DNA of 64,000 nucleotides from Hymenobacter ginkgonis (GTDB lineage Bacteria > Bacteroidota > Bacteroidia > Cytophagales > Hymenobacteraceae). The translations under genes and the position numbers were made by a program. Positions 52,060 to 59,594 of the stretch are shown here, in pieces; position 1 is the stretch's first letter; every line of letters begins with the position of its first letter. The notes under the pieces were generated by a model, which saw only the letters and a list, made by a program, of their open reading frames with translations, was not told the DNA's origin and did not search any database. Location of the stretch: NCBI RefSeq assembly GCF_009755225.1, contig NZ_WQKZ01000002.1, positions 558,001-622,000 of the forward strand, read 5' to 3'.

Positions 52060-52932
52060 CTATTGCCAAAACACTTGCTGCTGATTCGGGAAGAGCTTTT
52101 GGGCCAGGCTTTCGAGGCGGCCGCGAGTGTTTTTCACGCGCTGCTTCACCGGCTGCGCCCCAAAGTTGAAGCCCGCCAGCGCGGCCACTTCCGCTTCTAC
52201 CGAACGGTTATGCAGAAAGGAATCGAGCAAAAAGGCCGTTATCGGCTGGTTCCACTCGGGCTTGGCGCTCCAGTAGTGGCCAATGCTGGCGCCGGCGGCC
52301 GCCAGGGGCCCGGTTTCGGCCAGGGCCACCGACAGCGCCAGCTGCTCGATGAGCCGCCGCGTAACGCCGGCCGCGCACCAGGCATCGCACAGCGCCAGGG
52401 CCAGGCCGATAGCGGCCGCCGTGCGCTGGGCCGGCACGCCCACTACCCCGGCGTTCCACATCAAGTGCTTGCCGGTGAGCGTAATGCCTTCCCACGGCTG
52501 GCGCTGCAACTGCTGCCACATCAGGCGCTCGGTCTTGCTGGGGAGAGCGGCTAGGGGGCCTTCGGGCTCGTGCATAAGGGCGGTGTTGGCGGCCAGCGCC
52601 TGGGTCAGCAGTTCGGCCCTACCCCCCAAAAACGTGTCGGAGTCGAGGTACAGCAACGCCTGGCCGGGGCAAGCCGCCGCCACCGCCTCAAGGGCCTTAA
52701 TTTTGACGCGCCAAAAAAACTGGTGCTGCCCTTCCCACTCGCGTAGCAAGGCAGCATCGACGGGCAGCAACCGTACTTGGCCCGCTAGCCGGGCGTAAAA
52801 ATCGGGCCGGTCCGTGACAACTGTGATGCCCGACAGCGCCGCCGACTGCCGCAAAAACGTGAGGATGGAGAAATACGCCTGCGTGTGGTTGGCCGCGTTT
52901 GGCCCAAAAACCAGGTAAACCAGTTGCATCAT
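52060..52932 (-). CDS. Glycosyltransferase-like protein with DxD motif
   Basis: 290 residues from ATG 52932. It begins with a Rossmann-like strand (MMQLVYLVFGPNAANHTQAYFSILTFL), contains ITVVTDRPDFYARL, and has the metal/nucleotide-sugar signature LLYLDSDTFLGG after KIKALEAVAAACPGQ. ALMHEPEG and HLMWNAGVVGVP resemble acceptor-side loops of GT-A enzymes such as GT8. There is no signal peptide. The sugar donor, the acceptor and the exact family are unknown; no other polysaccharide genes are nearby. Confidence 0.72.
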   Translation of the reverse strand: MMQLVYLVFGPNAANHTQAYFSILTFLRQSAALSGITVVTDRPDFYARLAGQVRLLPVDAALLREWEGQHQFFWRVKIKALEAVAAACPGQALLYLDSDTFLGGRAELLTQALAANTALMHEPEGPLAALPSKTERLMWQQLQRQPWEGITLTGKHLMWNAGVVGVPAQRTAAAIGLALALCDAWCAAGVTRRLIEQLALSVALAETGPLAAAGASIGHYWSAKPEWNQPITAFLLDSFLHNRSVEAEVAALAGFNFGAQPVKQRVKNTRGRLESLAQKLFPNQQQVFWQ

Positions 52933-53003
52933 CAGGGTGAAAACGAAATAGCGCGCCAGGTTTTAGTCAGAAAGACTGGTTTAGGAAGCTCGCCACAAAG
53001 AAC

Positions 53004-53087
53004 GTCATGCTAACGAAGGAAGCATGTTAGCCACTTCAATGAGCGGAGCAGAGGAAGCAGTAGAGAGGCTTCCTTCGTCAGCATGAC
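53004..53087. repeat. Intergenic inverted repeat
   Basis: GTCATGCTAACGAAGGAAGC at 53004-53023 pairs with 53068-53087, one mismatch, with a 44-base centre. It lies between the glycosyltransferase-like gene start and the end of the protease gene. Confidence 0.85.
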
Positions 53088-53129
53088 ATGCTGTTGAGTG
53101 CACTTCACAAGCCCCGGGTAGCGCACAAA

Positions 53130-53155
53130 AAAGCCTCGCCAGTTGGCGAGGCTTT
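53130..53155 (-). terminator. Terminator after the protease/anti-sigma gene
   Basis: An 11-bp perfect stem (AAAGCCTCGCC, loop AGTT) with an A run on the plus strand, which is a T run for the minus-strand transcript. Confidence 0.9.
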
Positions 53156-53176
53156 CTCCTTCGGCAGAAAACAAGA

Positions 53177-54352
53177 TTAGTCTTGCTCGTACACTTTCAC
53201 TACAAATACGAAGTCTTGCAGGCGCTTTACTTGCTGCGAGCGGGCGGCGCCAGCTAGCTGGTTGGCGCGGGGCAAGTGGTAAGGCTGGGCGGGCTGCCGG
53301 TTCTTGAGCGAATCGACCAGGCGCATGAGGTACGAGGATTTGGTGGCAAAGGCCGCGCTCTGCGCATCGTCTTGGCGGCCACTCACCACCCCAATCAGGT
53401 TGCCCTGGCCATCGAGCAGCGGGCCACCCGAGTTGCCAGGGTTCACCGGAATACTTACTTGATAGAAGGCCGTGTCGCCGTTGAAACCCGAGCGCGAGCT
53501 CAGGGCGCCCTCGCCGTACACCACGTCTTCGCGGGGGTAGCCTAGCGTGTAAACGCGCTCGCCGAGGTCAGCCTGGCCACCCTTAAAAGTGTAGGGTAGG
53601 CGGCCAAAACCGCTAAACTTGCGGTCCTTGATGCGCAGAATGGCTAAGTCGTGCTTCACGTCGGAATACACCGTTTCGGCGTGGTAGCGCTGGTGGTCGC
53701 GGCCTTCAATCAGCAGCGAGTCAGCACCTTGAATAACGTGCGAGCTCGTAACGATGTAACCCTCAGCAGTAAGGGCAAAGCCAGTGCCGCTGAACTTGCC
53801 GTTGTTAACGGGCCCAGCAGCACTAATCGACGCCGAGCTGTTGATGGAGCGCCGCAGCGCCTGCTGGTTTTGCTTGATGCGCTCTACCTCGCGGCGCAGC
53901 ACCGTGTAGCCATATAGCGAAGGCTGGGTTTTGGCGGCGCGCCACCACTCTAGGCCCAGCAGCGTGCTGAACACGGCCAGAATAGCCACCGAAGCGGCCA
54001 CGCCCACCGTGGCGCGGTGCCCGCTCCAAAACTCGCGCAGCTTCTGCTCGGTGCGCGAGAGGCTGAGGCGCGGGTTTACACTGTACGAAAGGCCGCCTGC
54101 CTGCTTCTCTTCAAACACGGGGGTAGCCTCCGCGGCCAGCATAGCGGTATGCAGGTCGGCAATCGTTTGGCGAGTGCGGCGGCGTTCGCCATAGGCGGCC
54201 AGCGTGCCGGTGAGTTCGCCAAACTCGGCGTAGAGCTGTTGTAGGCGCGGCTCGGCACCCAGGCGAGCCTCTAGGTTAGCCCGCGCGCCCGCTGCCAGCT
54301 CGCCACGCTGGTAGGCTTCGAAAAGAGCGTAGTAGTCGGCTTCGGTTTGCAT
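53177..54352 (-). CDS. Membrane-anchored trypsin-like protease with anti-sigma-like N-terminus
   Basis: 391 residues. Residues about 1-110 are cytoplasmic and helical, in the style of Bacteroidota anti-sigma proteins (DYYALFEAYQRGELAAGARANLEARLGAEPRLQQLYAEF), without an HxxxCxxC zinc motif. One transmembrane helix follows at about 115-135. The outside part is an HtrA/trypsin-like domain with catalytic His205 (TSSHVIQ), Asp235 (KHDLAIL) and Ser308 (PGNSGGPL). No PDZ domain is present. It lies 47 bases after the ECF sigma gene, so it probably controls that sigma factor and senses or processes something in the periplasm. Confidence 0.88.
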   Translation of the reverse strand: MQTEADYYALFEAYQRGELAAGARANLEARLGAEPRLQQLYAEFGELTGTLAAYGERRRTRQTIADLHTAMLAAEATPVFEEKQAGGLSYSVNPRLSLSRTEQKLREFWSGHRATVGVAASVAILAVFSTLLGLEWWRAAKTQPSLYGYTVLRREVERIKQNQQALRRSINSSASISAAGPVNNGKFSGTGFALTAEGYIVTSSHVIQGADSLLIEGRDHQRYHAETVYSDVKHDLAILRIKDRKFSGFGRLPYTFKGGQADLGERVYTLGYPREDVVYGEGALSSRSGFNGDTAFYQVSIPVNPGNSGGPLLDGQGNLIGVVSGRQDDAQSAAFATKSSYLMRLVDSLKNRQPAQPYHLPRANQLAGAARSQQVKRLQDFVFVVKVYEQD

Positions 54353-54399
54353 TTCATGTTTATTCTCCCGGCGGCGGTAAGGCAGCCGAGCAGAATACG

Positions 54400-54999
54400 T
54401 TAAGCTTCTTTATAACTAGCAAAAAACAACTTTTTCAGGCGCGTTAGGCACTTGTATTTCTGGGTTTTAGCGGTGTCGGCGTTGGTGTAGCCGTGTTCCG
54501 CCGTAAGGTCAAGCATCGATTTTTCGAGCAGGTAAAAGCCTTCGAGCAGCGAGCGGCAGGGCTCGCCCAGGTGGGTAAGCGCCTCGCTCATGGTGGCAAA
54601 GCGTCGGTCGCGCTCTTCGGCTTCCTGCAAGTCTTCCTCGGCTCCGGTGTTGAGGTAGGGGCCGTACTCTTCCTCGTCGAGCAGGCGCACACCGTGCAGC
54701 CGGCTCTTGGTGGTGAGGCGCTTGAGCCACAGGCGGCGGCATACGGCGTAGAGGTAGGTTTTGATTTGGCAGCTCAGCTCCAAAGAGCCTTCGCGCACCT
54801 TCTCATAAAAAACCATTACGCCTTCCTGGTATACATCCCGGGCGTCGTCTTCGGAACCGCTGTTTTGCAGCACGAAGTGCGACACCATGGGCCAGTGCAG
54901 GCGGTAGAGCTGGCTGAGGGCCCGCTCGTCGCCGGCCCGGATGGCCTGGATAAGCTGGGCGTCGGCCGCCAGCGCCGCCGTGGTGCTGTCCGTGTTCAT
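54400..54999 (-). CDS. ECF-type RNA polymerase sigma factor
   Basis: 199 residues from ATG 54999 (MNTDSTTAALAADAQLIQAIRAGDERALSQLY); TTG 55023 is an unlikely start. Region 2 has SQLYRLHWPMVSHFVLQNSGSEDDARDVYQEGVMVFYEKVREG and TYLYAVCRRLWLKRL. Region 4 is represented by LTHLGEPCRSLLEGFYLLEKSMLDLTAEHGYTNADTAKTQKYKCLTRLKKLF. It directs RNA polymerase to specific promoters. The next gene carries an anti-sigma-like domain. An inverted repeat lies 36-72 bases upstream of the start and may be its own control site. Confidence 0.92.
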   Translation of the reverse strand: MNTDSTTAALAADAQLIQAIRAGDERALSQLYRLHWPMVSHFVLQNSGSEDDARDVYQEGVMVFYEKVREGSLELSCQIKTYLYAVCRRLWLKRLTTKSRLHGVRLLDEEEYGPYLNTGAEEDLQEAEERDRRFATMSEALTHLGEPCRSLLEGFYLLEKSMLDLTAEHGYTNADTAKTQKYKCLTRLKKLFFASYKEA

Positions 55000-55034
55000 T
55001 TGCTTCTGGTGGTTAATGCTCAAACCGGGCTTTT

Positions 55035-55071
55035 GTAACCCACTTAAATTTTTTTTCTTTTCTTGGGTTAC
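55035..55071. promoter_or_regulatory. Inverted repeat GTAACCCA-N21-TGGGTTAC
   Basis: Two perfect 8-bp arms (55035-55042 and 55064-55071) flank a T-rich centre in the divergent gap between the ECF sigma gene and the Thr-rich lipoprotein gene. Its position suits an operator or twin ECF promoter elements serving both directions. Confidence 0.5.
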
Positions 55072-55132
55072 CTGGTAGCGATTGCCGCATTAAGGGCAGA
55101 TTTTCTTCTTACCCCTTTCAAATTTACGTCAA

Positions 55133-55414
55133 ATGAACAACCTCCTGAAAGTATCGGCCCTTTTCCTTGCTGTTGCCCTGACTTCGTGCGAGTCGAAAAC
55201 CGCTACTAGCGAAACCACCACCACGACTCCTGCTACCACTGAGTCGTCTTCGACCATGAGCACCGATTCGTCGGCTACCACCACGGCTCCTGCTGCTGAC
55301 GCTACTGCTGCTCCTGCTGCTGGCGCTACCACCACCGACGGCGCTATGGCTCCTGCTGCTGGCTCGACCACCACGACCGGCACTTCGACCACCACGACCG
55401 AAGAGAAGAAGTAA
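55133..55414 (+). CDS. Thr/Ala-rich lipoprotein
   Basis: 93 residues with lipoprotein signal MNNLLKVSALFLAVALTSC (lipobox LTSC, Cys19). The mature part is almost only Thr, Ser, Ala and Gly with occasional Pro and Asp (TTTTTPATTESSS, AAPAAGATTTDGA), ending EEKK. It is low complexity and probably disordered, perhaps a glycosylated surface filler. It is divergent from the ECF sigma gene and could be one of its targets. A long antisense frame exists only because of the low complexity. It is followed by a terminator. Confidence 0.8.
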   Translation: MNNLLKVSALFLAVALTSCESKTATSETTTTTPATTESSSTMSTDSSATTTAPAADATAAPAAGATTTDGAMAPAAGSTTTTGTSTTTTEEKK

Positions 55415-55453
55415 TTACGGCTGGGCCTAGCCCGGCAGTGATTCTTACCTTTT

Positions 55454-55487
55454 AAAAAGGCCCGCGCAGCAATGTGCGGGCCTTTTT
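55454..55487 (+). terminator. Terminator after the Thr-rich lipoprotein gene
   Basis: A perfect 12-bp stem (AAAAAGGCCCGC) with a 10-base loop and a run of six T. Confidence 0.92.
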
Positions 55488-55683
55488 TGCGTCTAAAAGC
55501 TCGTTCCTCGTTCCCTTATTCAATGAGCGTGTTTGGCTAGAATCCAAGCGCGTTTTAAAAAGCTATTTTCCTAGCGAGCCTGCGAAATAACCCTTTCCTG
55601 GTCGGCTGCAAGCGGCTGCCAACCGAGTAGAAAAAAAGTACTTCACAGCTCGCAAGGATAAATGAAGGGGATGAGCAACGCAT

Positions 55684-56718
55684 TTATACTTCGTTAATTA
55701 ACGTCAGCAAGTCGGCCGCAATGCCGGGCCAAGGTTGGTGTAAATCGAGCGTGACGATGCGCACGGGGTGGCCGCCCAGCGTGTAGCGCACATCGACGGC
55801 GGCCGTAGTGGCGGGGTACAGCAAGATGCCTTCGAGCGCTTGGCCGGGGGTAGGGCGCACGTTTTGCAAGTAGGCATAAAGCTGGTAGAGGTGCGGCGCA
55901 ATGAGGCGCGGCTGGTCGTAGCGCGAGCGCAGTGCAGCAGCGTAGTACTTGGTGTCGAGAATAATTTTGCGCGCGGGGCTGTCGAGCGTAGTGTCGGTGA
56001 GCATGGTGGGGAGCAGCGCCAGGTCGGCGGGCGTTGCTTCGGCTTGCCAGGTAATGGTTTCGGTAAACACGCGGTACTGACGCTGCTCGCGGCGATAGAA
56101 ATTGCGCACAGCCTGCTCAAAAATGCGCGCCATGAGCGCCTCATCGCGCCGAAAATCGGTGAAGCGCCCACGGCTACCCGCGGCCGGGGCGGGTAGGGAA
56201 GTCTGGTAAATCAGCTCGCAGATGTGCAGCAAAAAAACTTCGGCTGTTGCCAGTCGTTGGCGCCGCAACGTGGCAAAAATGCCGGCCGTGGGTTCCAATG
56301 GCTGCACTGCCGCCGGTAGCCGCCGGCGCAGCTGGCTCACCTCGCGGCGCAGGGCAGCGGGTAGGCCGCGGTGGGGCGCCAGCGCCGCCAGCGTGCCCGC
56401 TAGCAGTTGGTGCAGCGGCCGGTCGGGGCTTAGCTCGTCGAAACTGCACACGGCGCGGCCCTGGGGCAGCAGCCCCCGGCCGAGGGTAGGCGCCAGCTCG
56501 ATGCGGCCGCGCAACTCGTTGCTTTCCTGCTGGGTAGTAATAAAGGCGAGGGGGAGGCCGGTGCGCAACAGCTGGCGGGCCGCGTGCAGCAGCATCTGGG
56601 CCAGCAGCTCGAGCGGGCGGTGAAATGGCGCGGCCTCGGTGGCTTGCAGCACGGCGGGCTCGGGCAAGCGCTGCCAGGCATAGCACAGCAAATAGTAGAG
56701 GGTAGCGAGCGGAATCAA
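55684..56718 (-). CDS. mcrC: McrC nuclease-associated subunit of a McrBC system
   Basis: 344 residues from a TTG start at 56718; no ATG lies between it and an upstream in-frame TAG. The N-terminus has the McrC pattern LATLYYLLCYAWQRL and ESNELRGRIELAPTLGRGLLPQGRAVCSFDELSPDRPLHQLL. The nuclease part carries FEQAVRNFYRREQ, ILPTMLTDTTL-type Asp (LLPTMLTDT), ARKIILDTKYY (PD-(D/E)xK-like DTK) and HLYQLYAYLQN. McrC joins the McrB ring and provides DNA cleavage at modified sites. It follows mcrB by 45 bases. Confidence 0.92.
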   Translation of the reverse strand: MIPLATLYYLLCYAWQRLPEPAVLQATEAAPFHRPLELLAQMLLHAARQLLRTGLPLAFITTQQESNELRGRIELAPTLGRGLLPQGRAVCSFDELSPDRPLHQLLAGTLAALAPHRGLPAALRREVSQLRRRLPAAVQPLEPTAGIFATLRRQRLATAEVFLLHICELIYQTSLPAPAAGSRGRFTDFRRDEALMARIFEQAVRNFYRREQRQYRVFTETITWQAEATPADLALLPTMLTDTTLDSPARKIILDTKYYAAALRSRYDQPRLIAPHLYQLYAYLQNVRPTPGQALEGILLYPATTAAVDVRYTLGGHPVRIVTLDLHQPWPGIAADLLTLINEV

Positions 56719-56763
56719 GCTATAAAAAATGGAAATAGCGAACTAGGAATCCCAAAATTTGCG

Positions 56764-58077
56764 CTAGAAATTCAACAGCTTACGCAGCTGGGCGGCGGCT
56801 TTGTCGGGCTGCTCGCGCCAATAATCGGCCAGCAGCGGGCCGATTTCCTGCTCAAAAATCAGCCGCAGCCACTCCTTGGCGTCGGCCGGGGGGGTAGGGG
56901 GCGCGCAGAAATAACTATGGCCCACCTCAAAGTCGGGCCCCAACTCGGGGTCGGCGGCGATAACTTGGTTGAGCGCCGCCATGCGTTCGGCCACCACTTC
57001 GATAAGGGAGGCGGGCACTTCGGCGGCTGCTAACAAAGCTTGCAGCGGCGGGCCAAACTGCGGCCGCAGGGCCACGAAGGCAAAGCGGCGGCGCAGCGCA
57101 TAATCGAGCGGCGCCAGCGAGCGGTCGGCCAAGTTGAGCGTGCCGATGACATACACGTTGGCGGGCACATAAAACCGCGGCGCTTCGGGCGGGGCGTAGG
57201 GCAGGCGCAGGGCGTGGGCGGGCCCGCGTTTGTCGGGCTCAAGCAGCACCAATAATTCGCCAAAAATGCGGGCCACGTTGCCGCGGTTCAGCTCGTCAAT
57301 AAGCAGAAAATAAAACCGTTCGGGGTCTTGGGCGGCTCGCTGGCACAGCAGCGGCAGCACCCCCGGCACCAGCTGAAACTGCCCCTTGGGCCCCGGCCGG
57401 AAACCCAGCACAAAATCCTCGTAGCCGTAGCTGGGGTGAAACTGCACCAGCTCGATGCGGCCATCGTCTTGGGCGCCGAGTAGCAGCCAAGCCAAGCGGC
57501 GGGCCAAGTAGGTTTTGCCGGTGCCGGGCGGGCCTTGCAGCAGCAGCGCGCGGCGGCGGCGCAAGCCCGCCAAAGCGGCTTCTAGCTCGTCGGCGCTGCT
57601 AAATACTTCTTGCAGCGCATCTGGCAGATTGTAGTTGGGCGGCGGGCCGGCGTAGGGGGCGGCGGGTTCGGCCACGGTTGAGGCGCCGCCCTCGGCGGAG
57701 CGGGTGGGGGTAGGGCGGCCAGTGTACAGGTCTTCGGCTTGCTGCTCGGCGGCCTGGCTTTGGTCGTGGGCCGAGCCGGCCGCCAGAATAGGGCGCTTGG
57801 CCACAATGGTAAAATCCAGGGCTTCGAGCAGGGCATTGGTGGGGTGGCCCGCTGCGTAGGGCCAGCGCGCCTGGGCATCGGCAGTGGCGAGGCGGTAGGC
57901 CAGCTCGGCCACCGGGCGAGGCGGGTAGCGCCGGCCCCGGTACAGCAGTTCGTACACGGTGCTCGGGGGCAGGCGGCGGCCTTCGCGCTCCACGAGGCGC
58001 AGGGCCCGCAGCACTTGCTCGCGGGTGAGCACGGGCGGCGAAGCGGGGGTAGGAGGGGCAGGAGTGGGGGCGGTCAC
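56764..58077 (-). CDS. mcrB: McrB-type AAA+ GTPase with ScoMcrA-like head domain
   Basis: About 437 residues from GTG 58077 (another GTG at 58092). The motor domain has Walker A GPPGTGKT (about 182-189), Walker B FYFLLIDELNRGN, the McrB nucleotide motif VIGTLNLADRS and an arginine-finger segment YALRRRFAF. McrB forms GTP-driven hexamers that translocate DNA and activate McrC. The N-terminal 95 residues (VLTREQVLRALRLVEREGRRLPPSTVYELLYRGRRYPPRPVAELAYR ... NALLEALDFTIV) resemble the ScoMcrA N-terminal head domain and probably recognise modified DNA, unlike the E. coli McrB N-domain. A Gly/Ala/Pro linker joins the two. Confidence 0.9.
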   Translation of the reverse strand: MTAPTPAPPTPASPPVLTREQVLRALRLVEREGRRLPPSTVYELLYRGRRYPPRPVAELAYRLATADAQARWPYAAGHPTNALLEALDFTIVAKRPILAAGSAHDQSQAAEQQAEDLYTGRPTPTRSAEGGASTVAEPAAPYAGPPPNYNLPDALQEVFSSADELEAALAGLRRRRALLLQGPPGTGKTYLARRLAWLLLGAQDDGRIELVQFHPSYGYEDFVLGFRPGPKGQFQLVPGVLPLLCQRAAQDPERFYFLLIDELNRGNVARIFGELLVLLEPDKRGPAHALRLPYAPPEAPRFYVPANVYVIGTLNLADRSLAPLDYALRRRFAFVALRPQFGPPLQALLAAAEVPASLIEVVAERMAALNQVIAADPELGPDFEVGHSYFCAPPTPPADAKEWLRLIFEQEIGPLLADYWREQPDKAAAQLRKLLNF

Positions 58078-58132
58078 GGTGCAAAAGAACACGTACTGGC
58101 GGGCCCTGGTGCGGGTTGCGGGTAATTTTGGC

Positions 58133-58140
58133 TTGGTTTC
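58133..58140 (+). promoter_or_regulatory. -7 box TAATTTTG for the kinase-flavoprotein operon
   Basis: An exact TAnnTTTG match 47 bases before the kinase ATG, in the divergent gap with mcrB. No good -33 TTG is seen. Confidence 0.5.
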
Positions 58141-58187
58141 TTTCTTTGCCCCCGCTAGCTTGGCTGCTTATTCGGTATCTTATTACT

Positions 58188-59588
58188 ATGGCTCAGCAAC
58201 TTCCCTCCGACCCCGCCGCGCTCACCACCATCACGGCCTTTCAAAACCTACCGGCCGAAGTGCTCGCCTGGCTGGCCGCGCACGGCGAGCTGTGCCGCTA
58301 CGACCCGGGCGAAACCATCGTGACCGCCGGCTCGCCCGCCGATAGAATGCTGGCGGTGGTGGCGGGCGGCGTGCAATATTTCAACAAAGCCAACGGCCAG
58401 CGCGAGGCCATTTTTCGCGTCGAAGCAGGCAGTGTGACCGGCGTGCTGCCGTATTCGCGGCTCCAAACTTTTCGGGGCGAGAGCGTGGCCGTGGGCGACA
58501 CCACGCTATTTTTCTTGCCGCGCAGCCAGTTTTCGGCCCTAGAGCAAACCAGCCCCGAACTGGTGCAGCGGCTGGTAGGCGTGATGAGCGACCGCGTGCG
58601 CGAGGAGGTGCGCACCCAAGAGCGCGACGACAAACTGCGGGCCCTGGGCAAGCTGTCGGCCGGCCTCTCGCACGAGCTCAACAACCCGGCCGCCGCCATT
58701 GTGCGCGCCGCCTCGGCCCTGAGAAACCATTTATTGAATAGCCCGCAACTGCTTAAAAACTTGATATTTACTAAGCCTCCTTCTGAGGCAATAGGTATTA
58801 TGAAAGCCCTGGCGGCTGCCCCGCCCGAAGCCCTACCCCCCCGCTCGGCCCTGGCCCGCGCCGACCAAGAGGAGGCGCTGGCCGATTGGCTAGAAACCCA
58901 GGATGTGCCCGATGGCTACGACTTGGCCGCCGGCCTGCTCGAAGCAGGCTTGTCTATTGAAAAGCTGACGCCGCTCATTGCTGCCCTACCCCCCGTCTCC
59001 CGCCCGCCGGCGCTGGCTTGGCTCGAAAGCTACTCGGCAGCTCTGCGCCTTACCAACGACGTGTACGAAGCAGGCCAACGCATTAGCACGCTGGTGGGCA
59101 ACGTGAAAACGTACTCGCACATGGACCGCGACAGCGGCCGCGAGCGCCTGTCCGTAGCCGATGGCCTCGATAGCACACTCAATATTTTCGCCCACGCCCT
59201 GCGCGAAAAAAATGTGCGCCTGGTGCGCGAGTATGCCCCCGACCTGCCGGCCGTGCTGGGCAAAGTGAGTAGTTTAAATCAAGTTTGGACTAACTTGATT
59301 GACAATGCCTTGGATGCCCTGCCCCCCGCCGATGGCGCGCTAACAGTGCACACCGAAAAACAACTCGACGGCGTCTGCGTCAGCATTATCGACAACGGCG
59401 CCGGCATCTTGCCCGATGTATTGGCCCACATGTTCGAACCCTTTTACACGACTAAACCGGCTGGCGAGGGCAGCGGCCTGGGCCTCGACATTGCCCGGCG
59501 CATTGTGCAGGAGCACGGCGGCCGCCTCGAAGCCCAGTCTGAACCCGGCCACACCGTATTTTCGGTTTGGCTGCCTGCTACTACCTAA
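58188..59588 (+). CDS. Sensor histidine kinase with cyclic-nucleotide-binding-like domain
   Basis: 466 residues from ATG 58188. Residues about 15-130 form a cNMP-binding (CAP/FNR effector) fold: FQNLPAEVLAWLAAHGELCRYDPGETIVTAGSPADRMLAVVAGGVQY. There is no transmembrane segment, so it senses in the cytoplasm. The dimerisation helix holds the phospho-acceptor His162 in GKLSAGLSHELNNPAAAI. The ATPase domain shows LNQVWTNLIDNALDAL, VSIIDNGAGILPDVL, MFEPFYTTKPAGEGSGLGLDIARRI. Six bases separate it from the receiver-flavoprotein gene, its obvious partner. Confidence 0.94.
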   Translation: MAQQLPSDPAALTTITAFQNLPAEVLAWLAAHGELCRYDPGETIVTAGSPADRMLAVVAGGVQYFNKANGQREAIFRVEAGSVTGVLPYSRLQTFRGESVAVGDTTLFFLPRSQFSALEQTSPELVQRLVGVMSDRVREEVRTQERDDKLRALGKLSAGLSHELNNPAAAIVRAASALRNHLLNSPQLLKNLIFTKPPSEAIGIMKALAAAPPEALPPRSALARADQEEALADWLETQDVPDGYDLAAGLLEAGLSIEKLTPLIAALPPVSRPPALAWLESYSAALRLTNDVYEAGQRISTLVGNVKTYSHMDRDSGRERLSVADGLDSTLNIFAHALREKNVRLVREYAPDLPAVLGKVSSLNQVWTNLIDNALDALPPADGALTVHTEKQLDGVCVSIIDNGAGILPDVLAHMFEPFYTTKPAGEGSGLGLDIARRIVQEHGGRLEAQSEPGHTVFSVWLPATT

Positions 59589-59594
59589 CTAGCT

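Noticed and set aside
55129..55395. Val/Ala-rich minus-strand frame opposite the Thr-rich lipoprotein
   Set aside because: It exists only because repeated Thr/Ala codons read as Val/Ala/Ser on the other strand; it has no signal peptide or start context.
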